Positions 31,566-41,907 of a DNA stretch of 64,000 nucleotides are shown in pieces; the stretch's first letter is position 1; every line of letters starts with the position of its first letter. The notes beneath the pieces were generated by a model. It worked only from the letters and a program-made list of their open reading frames with translations, searched no databases and was not told the DNA's origin. Source of the DNA: Apoderus coryli (Eukaryota > Arthropoda > Insecta > Coleoptera > Attelabidae). The stretch covers positions 16,641,682 to 16,705,681 of the forward strand of contig OU452207.1 of assembly GCA_911728435.2 (NCBI GenBank), given 5' to 3'. The position numbers were made by a program, and so were the translations under genes.

Positions 31566-32094
31566 ATGCTTTAGAAAATGAATCAGTTGTTGTTAACATA
31601 GGAGATTTAGAACAAGAAATAAGTAAAGCACTCTCTAATGTAAATATCCTTCCAGAACTTAACGATGAAGTTTTATCTCAAATCTTAGGACCAGATAATT
31701 TAAACCCTAAAAATAAAATAAATATTCTGTCCGATATACAAATAAGACCACCTAATATCGAATTACAACCTAACAATGAATCTGATTTAGAAACTGTTCA
31801 CACTGCATTAGAAAACCCTAATTTTAATATCCCAATATCTGAAAGATCATTAAATGTTTATAAATATCAAATAATAATGACGTGTGGCGACACATTGAAC
31901 ACACAAGTTAGAAAAGAGAAAATTTTTGAAAATACTAGATACTTCGTAACATTTCAAATTTTGCAAAAGAATATCTCAACCCTAAACAAAACTATGCTTT
32001 ATACTTTCAAAAGCATTTTCCTCCGGAACTCTTTACATTAACCCTTCAAAAGTACTTTAAAAATTCATCTTTTAAACTTGTACAGTGTACAAAG
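31566..32094 (+). pseudogene. pol: Frameshifted linker of pol between RNase H and integrase
   Basis: The coding sequence continues in a different frame from about 31,560 to about 31,950 (a spacer containing EQEISKALSNVNILPEL), then shifts again to join the integrase frame. Thus two small indels, near 31,560 and 31,950, break pol here. I do not reconstruct the intact frame. Confidence 0.75.
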
Positions 32095-33210
32095 ATGTTA
32101 AACGATGTAGTGACAGTAGAAGAACAAAATAACATAATTAAATATCATCATGTTTACAAAACAGGACATCGCGGAATCAACGAAGTAAAAGCAGCTTTAA
32201 ATTCTAGATATTACTGGCCGAAGATGAATGAAGATATCGAAACTTTTATCAATAATTGTGAAACTTGCCTCAAAAATAAATACGATCGAAACCCACCAGT
32301 AATTAAATTCAATTTAACACCTACTTCTTCAAAACCATTTGATCACATTCACATGGATGTTTTTAAAATAGCAAACGAATCATTTTTGACAATTATAGAT
32401 TCTTTTTCCAGATATGGTCAAGCATATAAAATAAGATCGACAACTGGAACATCTGTTGTTGAATCTTTATTAAATTTTATTTCACATCATGGATTACCTT
32501 ATAAAATCACCACTGACAATGGCAGTGAGTTTAAAAATTATGATCTAGAAAATTTTTGTAAATTACATAGGATAGAATTACATTTTACAACAGCAAAAAA
32601 TAGTAATTCCAACTCCCCGGTAGAACGATTTCATTCTAGTCTTATCGAGCATATTCGCTGCATACGCGAAGAAAATAAACAATTGTCAACAGAACAAATA
32701 ATGAAATACGCTATACTAAGTTATAACAATTCTATACACAGCGTGACAAAATTTACACCATTCGATATAATAAAAGGACACATAAGTAATCCTAATCCAT
32801 TCGACTTAAATGATCACTTAATTATATCTTCATACGTTCAAGACCATAAACAATTAACGAAAAAACTATATGAAACTATTAAAGATCGAAACGAAAAAAC
32901 AAAAACAAAAATTATTACAAAGTTAAACGAAAATCGCGATGAACCCATCGACTATTCAAATGAAGACACTGTATATATTAAAACAAAAGAAAGAGATAAG
33001 AAATTACCAAAATTTAAAAAGACCAAACTTTTAAGCCAGTCTGACATTAAGTTAAAAACTAACTCTGGCACATATCACAAAAGTAATGCGAGGAAACCCC
33101 GTAATAATACTAAACAATCTTTACAGGGTGACCAAGAAGAAGAGAATGAAGCTCATAATCCTTTACCTGGTACTTCAAGCGCTGACATCAGTCACACCAG
33201 TAACGGATGA
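32095..33210 (+). CDS. pol: Errantivirus pol part 2: integrase
   Basis: The zinc-binding HHCC domain is HVYKTGHRGINEV...CETCLKNK near residues 20-62. The DDE core has IIDSFSRYG, then TTDNGSEFKN and NSPVERFHSS as the E block, so the D, D and E residues are in place. The C-terminus is basic (KTKIITKLNENRD, RDKKLPKFKKTK) and overlaps the 5' part of env. Upstream sequence in the same frame from about 31,960 belongs to the same polyprotein. The visible start is only an internal methionine. Confidence 0.9.
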   Translation: MLNDVVTVEEQNNIIKYHHVYKTGHRGINEVKAALNSRYYWPKMNEDIETFINNCETCLKNKYDRNPPVIKFNLTPTSSKPFDHIHMDVFKIANESFLTIIDSFSRYGQAYKIRSTTGTSVVESLLNFISHHGLPYKITTDNGSEFKNYDLENFCKLHRIELHFTTAKNSNSNSPVERFHSSLIEHIRCIREENKQLSTEQIMKYAILSYNNSIHSVTKFTPFDIIKGHISNPNPFDLNDHLIISSYVQDHKQLTKKLYETIKDRNEKTKTKIITKLNENRDEPIDYSNEDTVYIKTKERDKKLPKFKKTKLLSQSDIKLKTNSGTYHKSNARKPRNNTKQSLQGDQEEENEAHNPLPGTSSADISHTSNG

Positions 33211-34110
33211 CATAAATATTACCCCAATTAACAATTTAATACTTCCAATTGAATTGGGAAGTTCACGTTTAGTTTATACCAAACATACGTTTCTTTATTA
33301 TTTAGATTTTAGTAATATTATTAAGCAAATAAATAAATTAAGTGAAAACTTTATTATAGTTAAGAATAGTATTATAGTTGTAAATGCTTCAAATCCAATT
33401 TCATATCATGCCTTAGCTGAAAACATGCTTAAACGTACAGAATTCTTAATTGAAACTACAAAGAAAAAACTTGAAAATATATTTCCTTCATTTAATATAC
33501 AACGTCGCAGGAAAAGAGGTTTATTAAATGTTGTAGGTAAAGTTAACAAATGGCTATTCGGTACTTTAGATTCTGAAGATGAAGAAAAATATAATAATGC
33601 AATATATAAATTAGAACAAAACGAAAAGGACTTAGCACATGAAGTAAACTTACAAATTTCTTTATCAAAAAATCTAATTAATCATTATAATAAAACAATC
33701 CAAATATTGTATAATAATCAAGAAAAACTTGAACAAGATTTAACAAGGTTTCAAACAGCAGTTCAATCTAGTATTAAAGATGTTAATGATTACATTAGTT
33801 TTCACGGGACTATTTCACAAATAAATTTAGATTGTCAAAACATAATAACATTTATCGATAATATCGAAAATGCTATCATATTTTCAAAATTAAATACGCT
33901 ACATAATTCTATCATATCGAGCTATGAAGTTAAGGAAATGATAAATTATTTAGGTAAACTCTACGGGAAAGATGAAATTCCAACTTTTACAAATATAATA
34001 ACCTATTATCAGTTTTTAGGCACACAAGTGACCATTTCAAATTTAAAACTAATTTTTGCTATTCATGTTCCTATTTTACAAACCGAAGTTCTTAAATACT
34101 TCCATCTATA
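33086..34110 (+). pseudogene. env: Errantivirus env, 5' part, interrupted by a CACTA-like transposon
   Basis: The env gene encodes a membrane fusion glycoprotein. Its frame overlaps integrase; the real product is made from a spliced RNA in this group, so the true start may be elsewhere. A furin-type site RRRKR occurs at residues 140-144 and is followed by GLLNVVGKVNKWLFG, a hydrophobic fusion-peptide-like stretch. A long helical, N- and K-rich ectodomain region follows (LNNYNKTIQIL-type and QEKLEQDLTRFQTAV). The frame runs into the transposon at 34,110 and stops at 34,156 in transposon sequence. The other part is at 38,298-39,024. Family knowledge: related to insect errantivirus Env. Confidence 0.85.
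34109..34110. repeat. TA target duplication of the CACTA-like transposon (left copy)
   Basis: The dinucleotide TA at 34,109-34,110 is repeated at 38,296-38,297. Between the two copies the env frame is interrupted. Confidence 0.7.
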
Positions 34111-34134
34111 CCCAAGTAACATTTTAAGTTGTAT
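34111..34134 (+). repeat. CACTA-like left terminal inverted repeat
   Basis: CCCAAGTAACATTTTAAGTT matches the inverted right end CCCAAGTAACATTTAAAGTT with one mismatch in 20 bases; homology continues loosely. Confidence 0.75.
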
Positions 34135-35282
34135 GAGAAACCTGAAGACGTTGTGATGACTGAATATACAACTTAATTTTAGACGTATTGACCTTTTTAC
34201 GATTCCTATAAGACTAAATATGGACGGTTGAAAACCGGTTTTCATGACTTCCTATACAACTTTTATATGACTGTACTGGATATGACCTCTATAAGTGCAT
34301 TCAGTCGTGTAACTTCTAAGACACATTAATGTCATGAAGCTGTTGTTACACGGTTATTAGAACGTCTTTTGAGACCTTTTTATGACTCAATAGTCGTAAA
34401 TAGGGAATATAATATAGTCGCTTAGAAGTGAGTTGGAGTCGTCAAAACGTTGTATCAACAATCTAATATGACTGATGAAACGGTTTGTATGCTGCGTGTA
34501 TATGCATCTTTGTCTGTTTTATTCCTGTGTCAGTAAAATAAATATAACCTAAAAAAGTGTTTATTTCCATGCGATGTGTTTTAAGTTTCAAGTGCAATCT
34601 CTGTTTAGGTCATGGTAAGTACATATAAAGGTATTATTTTGTGTTAAATATTATATGCAAAAGAAAATCGCGATTTTTGATGAAGGTATACATTTAAAAA
34701 TATTGCGGATTTTTATTTACTGTGAAAGTTACAAAAATAGGATACGAATTTACAACGGGCCATCAAAATTCTGAAAATGTCGTGATACAAAATGCAAATA
34801 TAAAATATTAAAGTATTTTAAGATTGGGTTTAAAGTGTTACGTTTGGGTTATATTTGTAAAAGTTTAATTCAAATATTGAAAAAAATACATTTCTCCATT
34901 AAATTCTGTGTGATATTTCCAAAAATAAATTTTAAAATTCTAGGACATTTATTTGTTAAAGATGGCCGTCCTATTTAATTGAAATTTCGACGGAAAATAT
35001 GGCTGACAGTACTTATACAACTTTTTAGTTGTAAAACTTAAGTGACAAGACTAATAGGACATTAAAAGTCTAAACTCTGAAATCAAATTTATATGCGCAG
35101 GCGCGATGTTGTTTTTCAGGGCCGTACATAATTGATGTATTATGTAGTAGACTATGTGGCTTTAATTTTGTATTTGAAATTTCCTTGTAATTTGCAAAGG
35201 GAATCATATCGCAAAACGCGTTCATAAACAAACAAAAAACTGAATAATAATAGCTATCTTATATTTTTGGCTCTATCTATAT

Positions 35283-36000
35283 TTGTATACCAAAACAGAT
35301 TTAATTCACAATATTTATATATATTTAGATTTTTTTAAAATTGTCCAGACAACCGAAAATGGTTTAACAAAACTAACAGTTATTCCATCAAGCTGGGAAA
35401 ATAAAGGTGTATTATGCTGGCCTACCTCGACAAAATGTGATATCAGAGATTCTTCCAGTAAGCCAGATAGCAAGTGGAAACATTTTCCATGTCAACTGAA
35501 GCGCACTGGTTTTATTACCTACGAACAAGCTAACGAAGAATTAGATGTCATGGCTGTTGAACCAGATACTGACGATTCCATGTCTGTTAAATCGAAACGA
35601 CGCCGGATGACACAGAAAAATATCGTATCTGTCGATAACTTTCAACATTTATTAGTATGTATTGACTTTGTAATTTAAGTCATTTATTTATATTTCTGTT
35701 TTCAGATGGACTAATAATAGTAGCTCTCAAACAACTCAACCAAGGCTGGTCCAAAAAAAAGGAACAGTAGTTTGTCCGCCAACGGCAGTATCAACACCAC
35801 AAATTTTAATATTAGAAAATCGGGAAATAGTGCCGCCTATGAGAATCTTGAATTTGTTTTTTTATTATTTTTATTGCATCAGATCTATTGATGGAGACTT
35901 TACTTTTGGGGACTGTGAGTCTTTTTTTAAAGATCGAATACTGAAGCGCAGTGCACAGGAATTCCTGGTAAAAGTACACCAAAAAAAATCGATCAGATAG
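35283..36000 (+). pseudogene. CACTA-like element plus-strand gene (accessory DNA-binding protein?), two exons
   Basis: Exon 1 (35,283-about 35,652) encodes a basic N-part (TTENGLTKLTVIPSSWEN) with KGVLCWPTSTKCDIRDSS and GFITYEQANEEL, a domain seen as an accessory protein in CACTA-like elements. A GT...TTTTCAG intron of about 50 bp lies near 35,653-35,705, and the following sequence in the next frame (SSQTTQPRLVQKKGTVVCPPT) continues as a low-complexity tail with LILENREIVPPM. The end is not certain, and the frame may be broken. I infer a DNA-binding role from the family; the family name is not sure. Confidence 0.4.
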
Positions 36001-36652
36001 TTACAGAAATTGATAGCCTGAAGGACAGCGACACTAATTCTCAAAATAAAGAAGAGACTTATAATAATGGCAATTTAGAAGATTATTTTTCTCAAAGTGG
36101 CAATGAAACATCTGGTACCAGTCCTTAAGCCTTTAATTGAACCCTGAATCATAAGTTAAAATCTAGGTTAGTTTTGTTTTTAATGAACATTAAACTTTTA
36201 TTATTGTAATTTTTTAATTTTAAGGTAATTTTTTATTTTTGTAATATGAATAAATTTTTATTTTGAATACATAAATATTTATATTTTATTAATGTGTTTA
36301 ATCGGTTTGCCCTTCAAGTACAAGCAAACTGGAATTATGGATATTAGAAGATATGCATTCATTATGATTTTTCTTTTATTTGGAAGTACAACCCTGTCTT
36401 GTTCTTCATTTATATATAAGTAATAGAGACGACCATTTGTATCAGTCGTAATAATGACTTATAAGTCATATAGTCAGTATATCTTACAAGACTTGTTAGT
36501 CATAGCAAACGAATTAAATAACTAACAAGTATTGGTTAGAGGTTATGTTCAAAATGTAATATTTATTATTATTTTTAAAATTTTGGAATACTACACCGCA
36601 TAATACAAGTATAACAAAATATTTCATAAGTCCTTACATATTTATTCACATT

Positions 36653-37633
36653 TTATAATGTATGAAGCAGAGGAAAAATTACAATTAAATCTCTATAATA
36701 AACGTGCACTAGTTTACATTTGATGTCAGTCAGTCTATACAATTTAGGTGTATTTGAGCTGCAATCTGAACAATAAATATTTAGTGTTGAAGAAGTAATA
36801 GGATCCTTGAAAAAGTCATATATGTTTTTTAAACTTGCACCATAAATGCACAGTTTATGATCTGATGCACATACTACATATTTTAAGGCTACAATTTCAT
36901 TATCCGCTGTCAAAAACCATTTATTTTCGTTACTGGAACTTAACAACAAATTTTCGAATTCAATTCTGTCGTAAAAGGTATATGTTAATTTGTTGTTAAA
37001 CAAATCATGTGATTCCAAATTGACGTCATCATATTTCTTGCTAATTTTTTGATAGTTTTTTCTTTGATTTTTATTATTAATATTCTTTTGGATACCATGA
37101 CTGATGCTAATATATTATGGTTTCCTCTCTGAAGAAGCAAAGATTTAATGTGTCCAAGCATATTTTTGAACGGATACGAACTAAACGTTGATAAAGGACC
37201 AAACCTTTTTACATCATCAACTACATGAACCAGATTGTGAATATTACTTGTCATATATTGTTCACCATAAACATGTGAAAACAACTCTAAATAATGATTT
37301 AACATTGCTTCAGCGCAATCTATGTAGGCACACCATATATTTCTCGAATCGAAATGTTTTCTCGTCAAAATTCAACTGAAAACACCAGGGATCTTCTTCA
37401 TTAATGTCACTTTCTCTTATAACACTAAAATTCTCTCCATTTTGTGATCGATCATCTGGTAAAGAATTTGTATTAACATGATCGCCAGGTTCATTTGCCG
37501 CAGCAATAACAATTTCTTTAGAAATAACTTCAGGAACTACACTGCTATGCCGTATTCTTTCAACGTTTCTCTTAACAGCACGTCTATATGTACCTGAGCG
37601 TTTGTGTTTAGCCCAATCTTTTGTAAAACTCAT
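36653..37633 (-). pseudogene. CACTA-like transposase with the catalytic core deleted
   Basis: On the minus strand the N-terminus is FTKDWAKHKRSGTYRRAVKR, followed by an acidic linker (SDINEEDPWCFQ). Near 37,340 the sequence passes to the C-terminal part: DCAEAMLNHYLELFSHVYG, MTSNIHNLVHVVDDVKRFG and PLSTFSSYPFKNMLGHIKS, then WFLTADNEIVALKYV and IYGASLKNIYDFFKDPITSS ending LVHVYYRDLIVIFPLLHTL. This C-terminal domain is conserved in animal EnSpm-like transposases. The roughly 500-residue DDE catalytic region normally between the two parts is missing and the parts are in shifted frames, so the element depends on another source of transposase. Confidence 0.6.
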
Positions 37634-38271
37634 ATTTTAATTTTTAACTTATGCGGACATACCTGTATAGATTTAATGTTTTTTACATTTGTGTAACAAA
37701 TTTAATCACAAATAAATCACGAAATTTAACTAATGAACCTATGAAAGTTGTATAAATCCTACCTTATGACAAATAACACCTGCTAGAGTCATATTGAAGT
37801 TTTATTAAATAAACCTATATGCCCACTATTCTTTCTTCACGCCATATTATCATCTGTATGTCGTATTATGCTCGGCTTTTAAAACTCTGCAATATCTATA
37901 TTTAATTTCTCCAACTTGAGGCTGCTTCTTATTAATGTCTTATAAAGTATTTAAATGATATGTATATGACTAACTACACGCAAAAAGTTATAATGCGACC
38001 GTAGTACAACTATATTTTTGAAGTCGTATCAACCGTTGTAAAGAAGAAAACGCAAACCACTATACAACCTCCTAATAGATTTGAGACGACTTTGTATTCT
38101 AGACATAAGTACAATCATAGTATGCCTGTTATAACACTTCTACATGACAAGAACTTTCAGGGTCTTTCTAAATAACTCCATAACAACCATTATATGATAT
38201 ATAGTTGTCTTATATCAATAAACGACAATTATAAAACAATAACACTACCAATATCACGCAAACGTATAAAT

Positions 38272-38295
38272 TTATAACTTTAAATGTTACTTGGG
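38272..38295 (-). repeat. CACTA-like right terminal inverted repeat
   Basis: Inverted copy of 34,111-34,134 ending GTTACTTGGG, followed by the TA duplication. Confidence 0.75.
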
Positions 38296-39021
38296 TATCC
38301 TATTATCCAAAACCACAAAATGTATACCCCAAAATATCCTTATTTGGCACAAACGGCAACCAACGCACAATTCCAAAAAGAAGATTGTCCACGTTTGGAA
38401 GACGTTTACTATTGTCAAGAAAGTCCTGTGTTACCAGACGAATGCACACTTAAATTTATGAACGGCGAAACCCCAGAACAGTGTCAAACCTGGGAAATCA
38501 ACGCTGAAAACTCCATAACTTATCAAGTTACGCAAAATATGATCCTGATAATACCGTCAAAACCACAAAAAATATATTCAAAATGTCAATCCAACCAATA
38601 TTTGGAAATTAGTTCTCCAGTATTAATAAAAATACCACCAACATGCGAAGTTCACATCAATAACGAAAAATTTATGAACAATCACGAAATGCAACATGGA
38701 AAACCATTAATCTTACCAAAATTAGAAATCACAAAATTAAAAAGTCCAAAAATGTTCAAAGCCTCAAATTTTACAAAACTCAATTTAGAAGAAATGTATC
38801 GAATAAACGAAATAACGAAGCAACTCAAACCGATCATGTTACGAGATATCACTGAAGAAAAGTCTACATTATTTACTACAATCCTCATCATCATATCAAT
38901 CACAATCATCACATATTTTGGATGGAAAATTTGGAATAGAAGAGTCCAAATTTTGAAAATGTTCAAAAATAGGCCAAATCCACAACCCACTGACGAAAAT
39001 AACTCCATTATTTTCGCATCT
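38296..39021 (+). pseudogene. env: Errantivirus env, 3' part with membrane anchor
   Basis: The frame after the right TA duplication is the C-terminal part of Env: an ectodomain with cysteines (EDVYYCQESPVLPDECT, CQTWEI, TCEVHI), KITIEKL-like stretch and then a clear transmembrane segment (LFTTILIIISITIITYFGW) followed by a short basic tail and stop at 39,024. It was separated from the 5' part by the CACTA-like transposon and is in the matching frame. The intact gene is not reconstructed here. Confidence 0.85.
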
Positions 39022-39022
39022 T

Positions 39023-39033
39023 AAGGAGGGAGG
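39023..39033 (+). promoter_or_regulatory. Polypurine tract of errantivirus 1
   Basis: AAGGAGGGAGG abuts the 3' LTR. Confidence 0.85.
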
Positions 39034-39254
39034 AGTTACGAGCCCATAAATTACTTAGTATTTAAGAATTATTGTTATCTTTAGTATTATATTTCACTTA
39101 TGTTTGTATTTTAATTCATATAAAACTGTTTTGCAAATTAAATATAAATTCATTCTCAAACTACTAGCTGTAAATAACAGATTTGAAGTTTTTACTGTTA
39201 ATAAAGATTTTATAATTTTTTAAAAATCGTTTCAAAGTTAATTTATCCAAAATT
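39034..39254 (+). repeat. 3' LTR of errantivirus 1
   Basis: 221 bp, AGTTACGAGCCC to CCAAAATT, followed by TGCG. Three substitutions distinguish it from the 5' LTR. Confidence 0.95.
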
Positions 39255-39299
39255 TGCGTATTTTTTTTTTTAACATAAACTTGTTTTCTCAATGGGTTA

Positions 39300-39437
39300 G
39301 CTGAACGGACGGTTATTTAAATAAGTTTGCAAAGCACCGTACTGAAACTCGCCCAGTTGCATTAAATAATTAAGATTTGTATGTTTGTAACGACAGGTAT
39401 AATGCAATAAAAGTACTTTATTATTATTTGTTGTACT
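39300..39437 (+). mobile_element. 3' end of a LINE (UTR and tail only)
   Basis: GCAATAAAAGTACTTTATTATTATTT near 39,405-39,430 resembles the 3' tail of the LINE at 47.4-48.1 kb (GCAAATAAAGTGCTTATTATTATTA). The preceding 100 bp look like its 3' UTR; no coding part is left. Confidence 0.4.
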
Positions 39438-40441
39438 GGTGTGTCAAAGGAGTCGTACTAAATGATAAGCAGAAATGGTTTATCTTTTTCCAACGAAATG
39501 GATTTTATCTTTAGCCAGTTAATTTTTTGCCGGTCAGCAGTTGTTTTTCTGTTGACAATTTTTTTTTTGATCATGTGTACGCTAAAAAAAATCATGGAGG
39601 TTCATTTCGGTTAGCACAAAGGGCTTTTTCGTTCGGCAGTTTCTCATGACCTCCAGATATTCAGAGGGCAAATACAGTCTTTGCTGGTTTTTTAATGCGG
39701 ATTCAGTTTGTGCAAAATCGGAATCGTTCGGCAGGAAACTGTGTCCAGAAAATAAAAATTTTAAAGCTATATCAGTACATAAGTGTAATTTTGATATTCC
39801 GGTTTTGTCCGCCGCAAGAGTCGCTCCAGAGGATAAGATGAGGGACACTTTTTACTACTTTAGTTTTTATATGTTTAAAAAGACAGAGAGGAACCTACTT
39901 CTTGAGCTCATCTTCTGGCGGCGCGGTGCCTTCAGCCCTGACATAGAAATAACCCTGATCATCCTTTACATTATGAATCCGCAGTTGTACACCCAGAGCT
40001 GCCTTTTATAAACTAAGATGTTTTTTGATATTCTTGGTAGAGCTTGAGTTTTTTCTAGATGAAACGTATTGCTAATTTTCTTTGGCTAACTGAAAGTCAA
40101 GCCTTCTTAATCGCTTAGCATTTTCTGCTGCCTGTAGGTGCTTATCATATTAATTTCGAAGTGTCTCCAATTTTAGCAAATTTATTTCGTTCGACCTGTA
40201 CCCTTGGTCGATAACACGTGTTACAGGTATCACCTGTAAACATATTTAGTATTAACCCTAAAAGTCGTGATTCCAAACGTCTTAACATACATTTCTCTTT
40301 TTCTTGTATGTTATATCGCCTTGAATATGACCAAAACCTTTTAAATTCTACTTTCCGTATTTCTGCCGGTACATATTCAGAGCATTTTAAGTTGCATTTA
40401 CAATCATAATCAATAAATGTTTTAGGTTCGATTTCGTTCAC
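39438..40441 (-). pseudogene. Fragment of a transposase-like gene family with 'SGHSFLPNDSDF' motif
   Basis: Minus-strand segments: 40,441-40,145 has CKCNLKCSEYVPAEIRKVEF, KRFWSYSRRYNIQEKE, a cysteine-rich N-part followed by a 'FW....Y..Q...' helix. 39,848-39,582 has the distinctive ISKLHLCTDIALKFLF, SGHSFLPNDSDFAQTES and PFVLTEMNLHDFF, followed to about 39,440 by NWLKIKSISLEKDKPFL in another frame. This combination occurs in a widespread insect multi-copy protein family thought to be of transposon origin; I am not sure of the superfamily. Frameshifts and a missing middle make it a pseudogene. Confidence 0.5.
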
Positions 40442-40679
40442 TTTGTAGTTAAATATTTTTTTAATTGCTGTTCTTTTTTTCTACTTGTCAGACCTGTTTT
40501 GATTGAATCAGCAACGACATGATCTTGCCGCAAAGGTAAATTATAATTGTGGATAACCAAGTGGGTTAGGATTTTTCTGCAATAACCCAAACGTGAGAAA
40601 ATGTAAAAGTTGGTTGGTTAACTCTATAACAAGTTATATATTCAGTTCCCTAAAAATATAATTTTAAAATGTCCAAATC

Positions 40680-41230
40680 CGGATTGAGCAATGGGACGTT
40701 CAGAATCGGGCTGGATGACATCAGAGAGCTTCTTCGAATACATTTCAAATAATTTAAAAAATAACATTCCATTTCCTGTAGGTATAGGTCCCACTTAACC
40801 TACAATTTAAGTGCCTTTTGTTCTGAAAAGAACATCGTGTTGATAAGTCTGCTACCTAACCCCACCCACATTTTTCATCCCTTAAAAAATGGGTGGCGAA
40901 ATGAAATTCATACTTGGAGGCTAGAAAACAAAAAGCAGTGTCTCAAAAAGGAAGATTTTGCGCCATTAATGAATAATCTTTTGCAGAAAGTTATCGGTTC
41001 TGGAAATAAGCAAATACTAACAAATGCCTTTAGGAAATGTGGACTGTATCCCTTCAACGTTAATGCGGTGATTATTCCAAAGTGCTAAGAACTAAGATAG
41101 ACATATCGGAGAATCAGGGCACTCAAAATCAAACGAAGTTACAGAATATATCACAGGAGCTATAAATGTAATAGAATCTTTTTTGAATAAAGATGTACTA
41201 AGCAGTTTTAATCAACATTTGAAGAAATGT
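40680..41230 (+). pseudogene. Pogo-like (DDE_1 superfamily) transposase C-terminal fragment
   Basis: The segment at 40,837-41,088 reads SLLPNPTHIFHPLKNGWRNE, then WRLENKKQCLKKEDFAPLMN and NAFRKCGLYPFNVNAVI, which is the end of DDE_1 transposases of pogo/Tigger-type elements (LPNATH...PLD.... and F.KCGL.PFNP..). The C-terminal tail with LTNESFLN-type IESFLNKDVLSSFNQH follows with frameshifts to about 41,225. The catalytic DDE part is missing. Confidence 0.6.
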
Positions 41231-41907
41231 AAATAACAGCTGATATTTTGCAGAAGCGTCAAAATACACTCAAGAGTAATTGTTATTAAAACCACTTTTT
41301 TCTTTGCTATAAGATAACAAGGTTTTCGAAAATATTTCGTTAATTAATAATAAGACAGATAATAAGACAGACAGATCGAAAAAACAAAAAAAAACAAGTA
41401 GAATATCGCCAAATATTTTTTATAGCTTCACCAGCAAACGCTATATACTCGTAATATAAAAACTAAAACAACCTTTCAACCGTCGTTAATTGGATAACAA
41501 CATAATATCCAAATGACCTCCCCTTACCCACTTTAAGAATTCGATCCTCGACTTCTGAGACACCTTGTATAATTAAATCAAAATCAATAATGCATTTTGA
41601 GAAATTGTGAAAAATTATCATTTGGAAAATCTTTGCAGATTTGACCTCTTTGAAATATTCTATTAAAAGTCGTTTCTTTCTTCTTTACCACTTAAATTTA
41701 ATTATCAATTTCATGCAAAATAACAGTGAAGCAAAAGTGCAGCATTTGAAATGTTGATAGCAACAAATATTCAACTTTTTGAAGAAAACAACAAATGTCC
41801 CAAACAACCCTCACAAAATTTATTACGCATATAACAATTGTTTTTTATTTTTTTTTTCTCCCTGGGTCCCAGGTTCCTGAAAACAAATCCTTTCCCTCAT
41901 CTTTAGT
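41231..41907. other. Unassigned AT-rich stretch
   Basis: No gene, terminal repeat or known element recognised. Confidence 0.4.

Larger units (their letters stand above)
34111..38295. mobile_element. CACTA/EnSpm-like DNA transposon inside env
   Basis: Terminal inverted repeats start CCCAAGTAACATTTTAAGT at 34,111 and CCCAAGTAACATTTAAAGT at 38,295 (inverted). Flanking sequence shows a 2-bp TA duplication. It carries two convergent genes, one on the plus strand (35,283-36,000) and one on the minus strand (37,633-36,653). Subterminal regions contain many short repeated phrases of the TATGAC or TACAAC type, as is typical for CACTA. The catalytic core of the transposase is absent. Confidence 0.75.
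27451..39254 (+). mobile_element. Errantivirus (Ty3/gypsy retrovirus-like element), complete but broken
   Basis: Order: 5' LTR, tRNA primer site, gag, pol (protease, RT, RNase H, integrase), env, polypurine tract, 3' LTR. LTRs are 221 bp, with three differences between them by eye, so insertion is fairly recent. A TGCG duplication flanks it. Pol is frameshifted in two places and env is split by a 4.2-kb DNA transposon. Total length is 11.8 kb, about 7.6 kb without the inserted transposon. Confidence 0.95.

Noticed and set aside
34468..34490. CTGATGAAACGG near 34,468 as another hammerhead
   Set aside because: No stem II between CTGATGA and GAAA.
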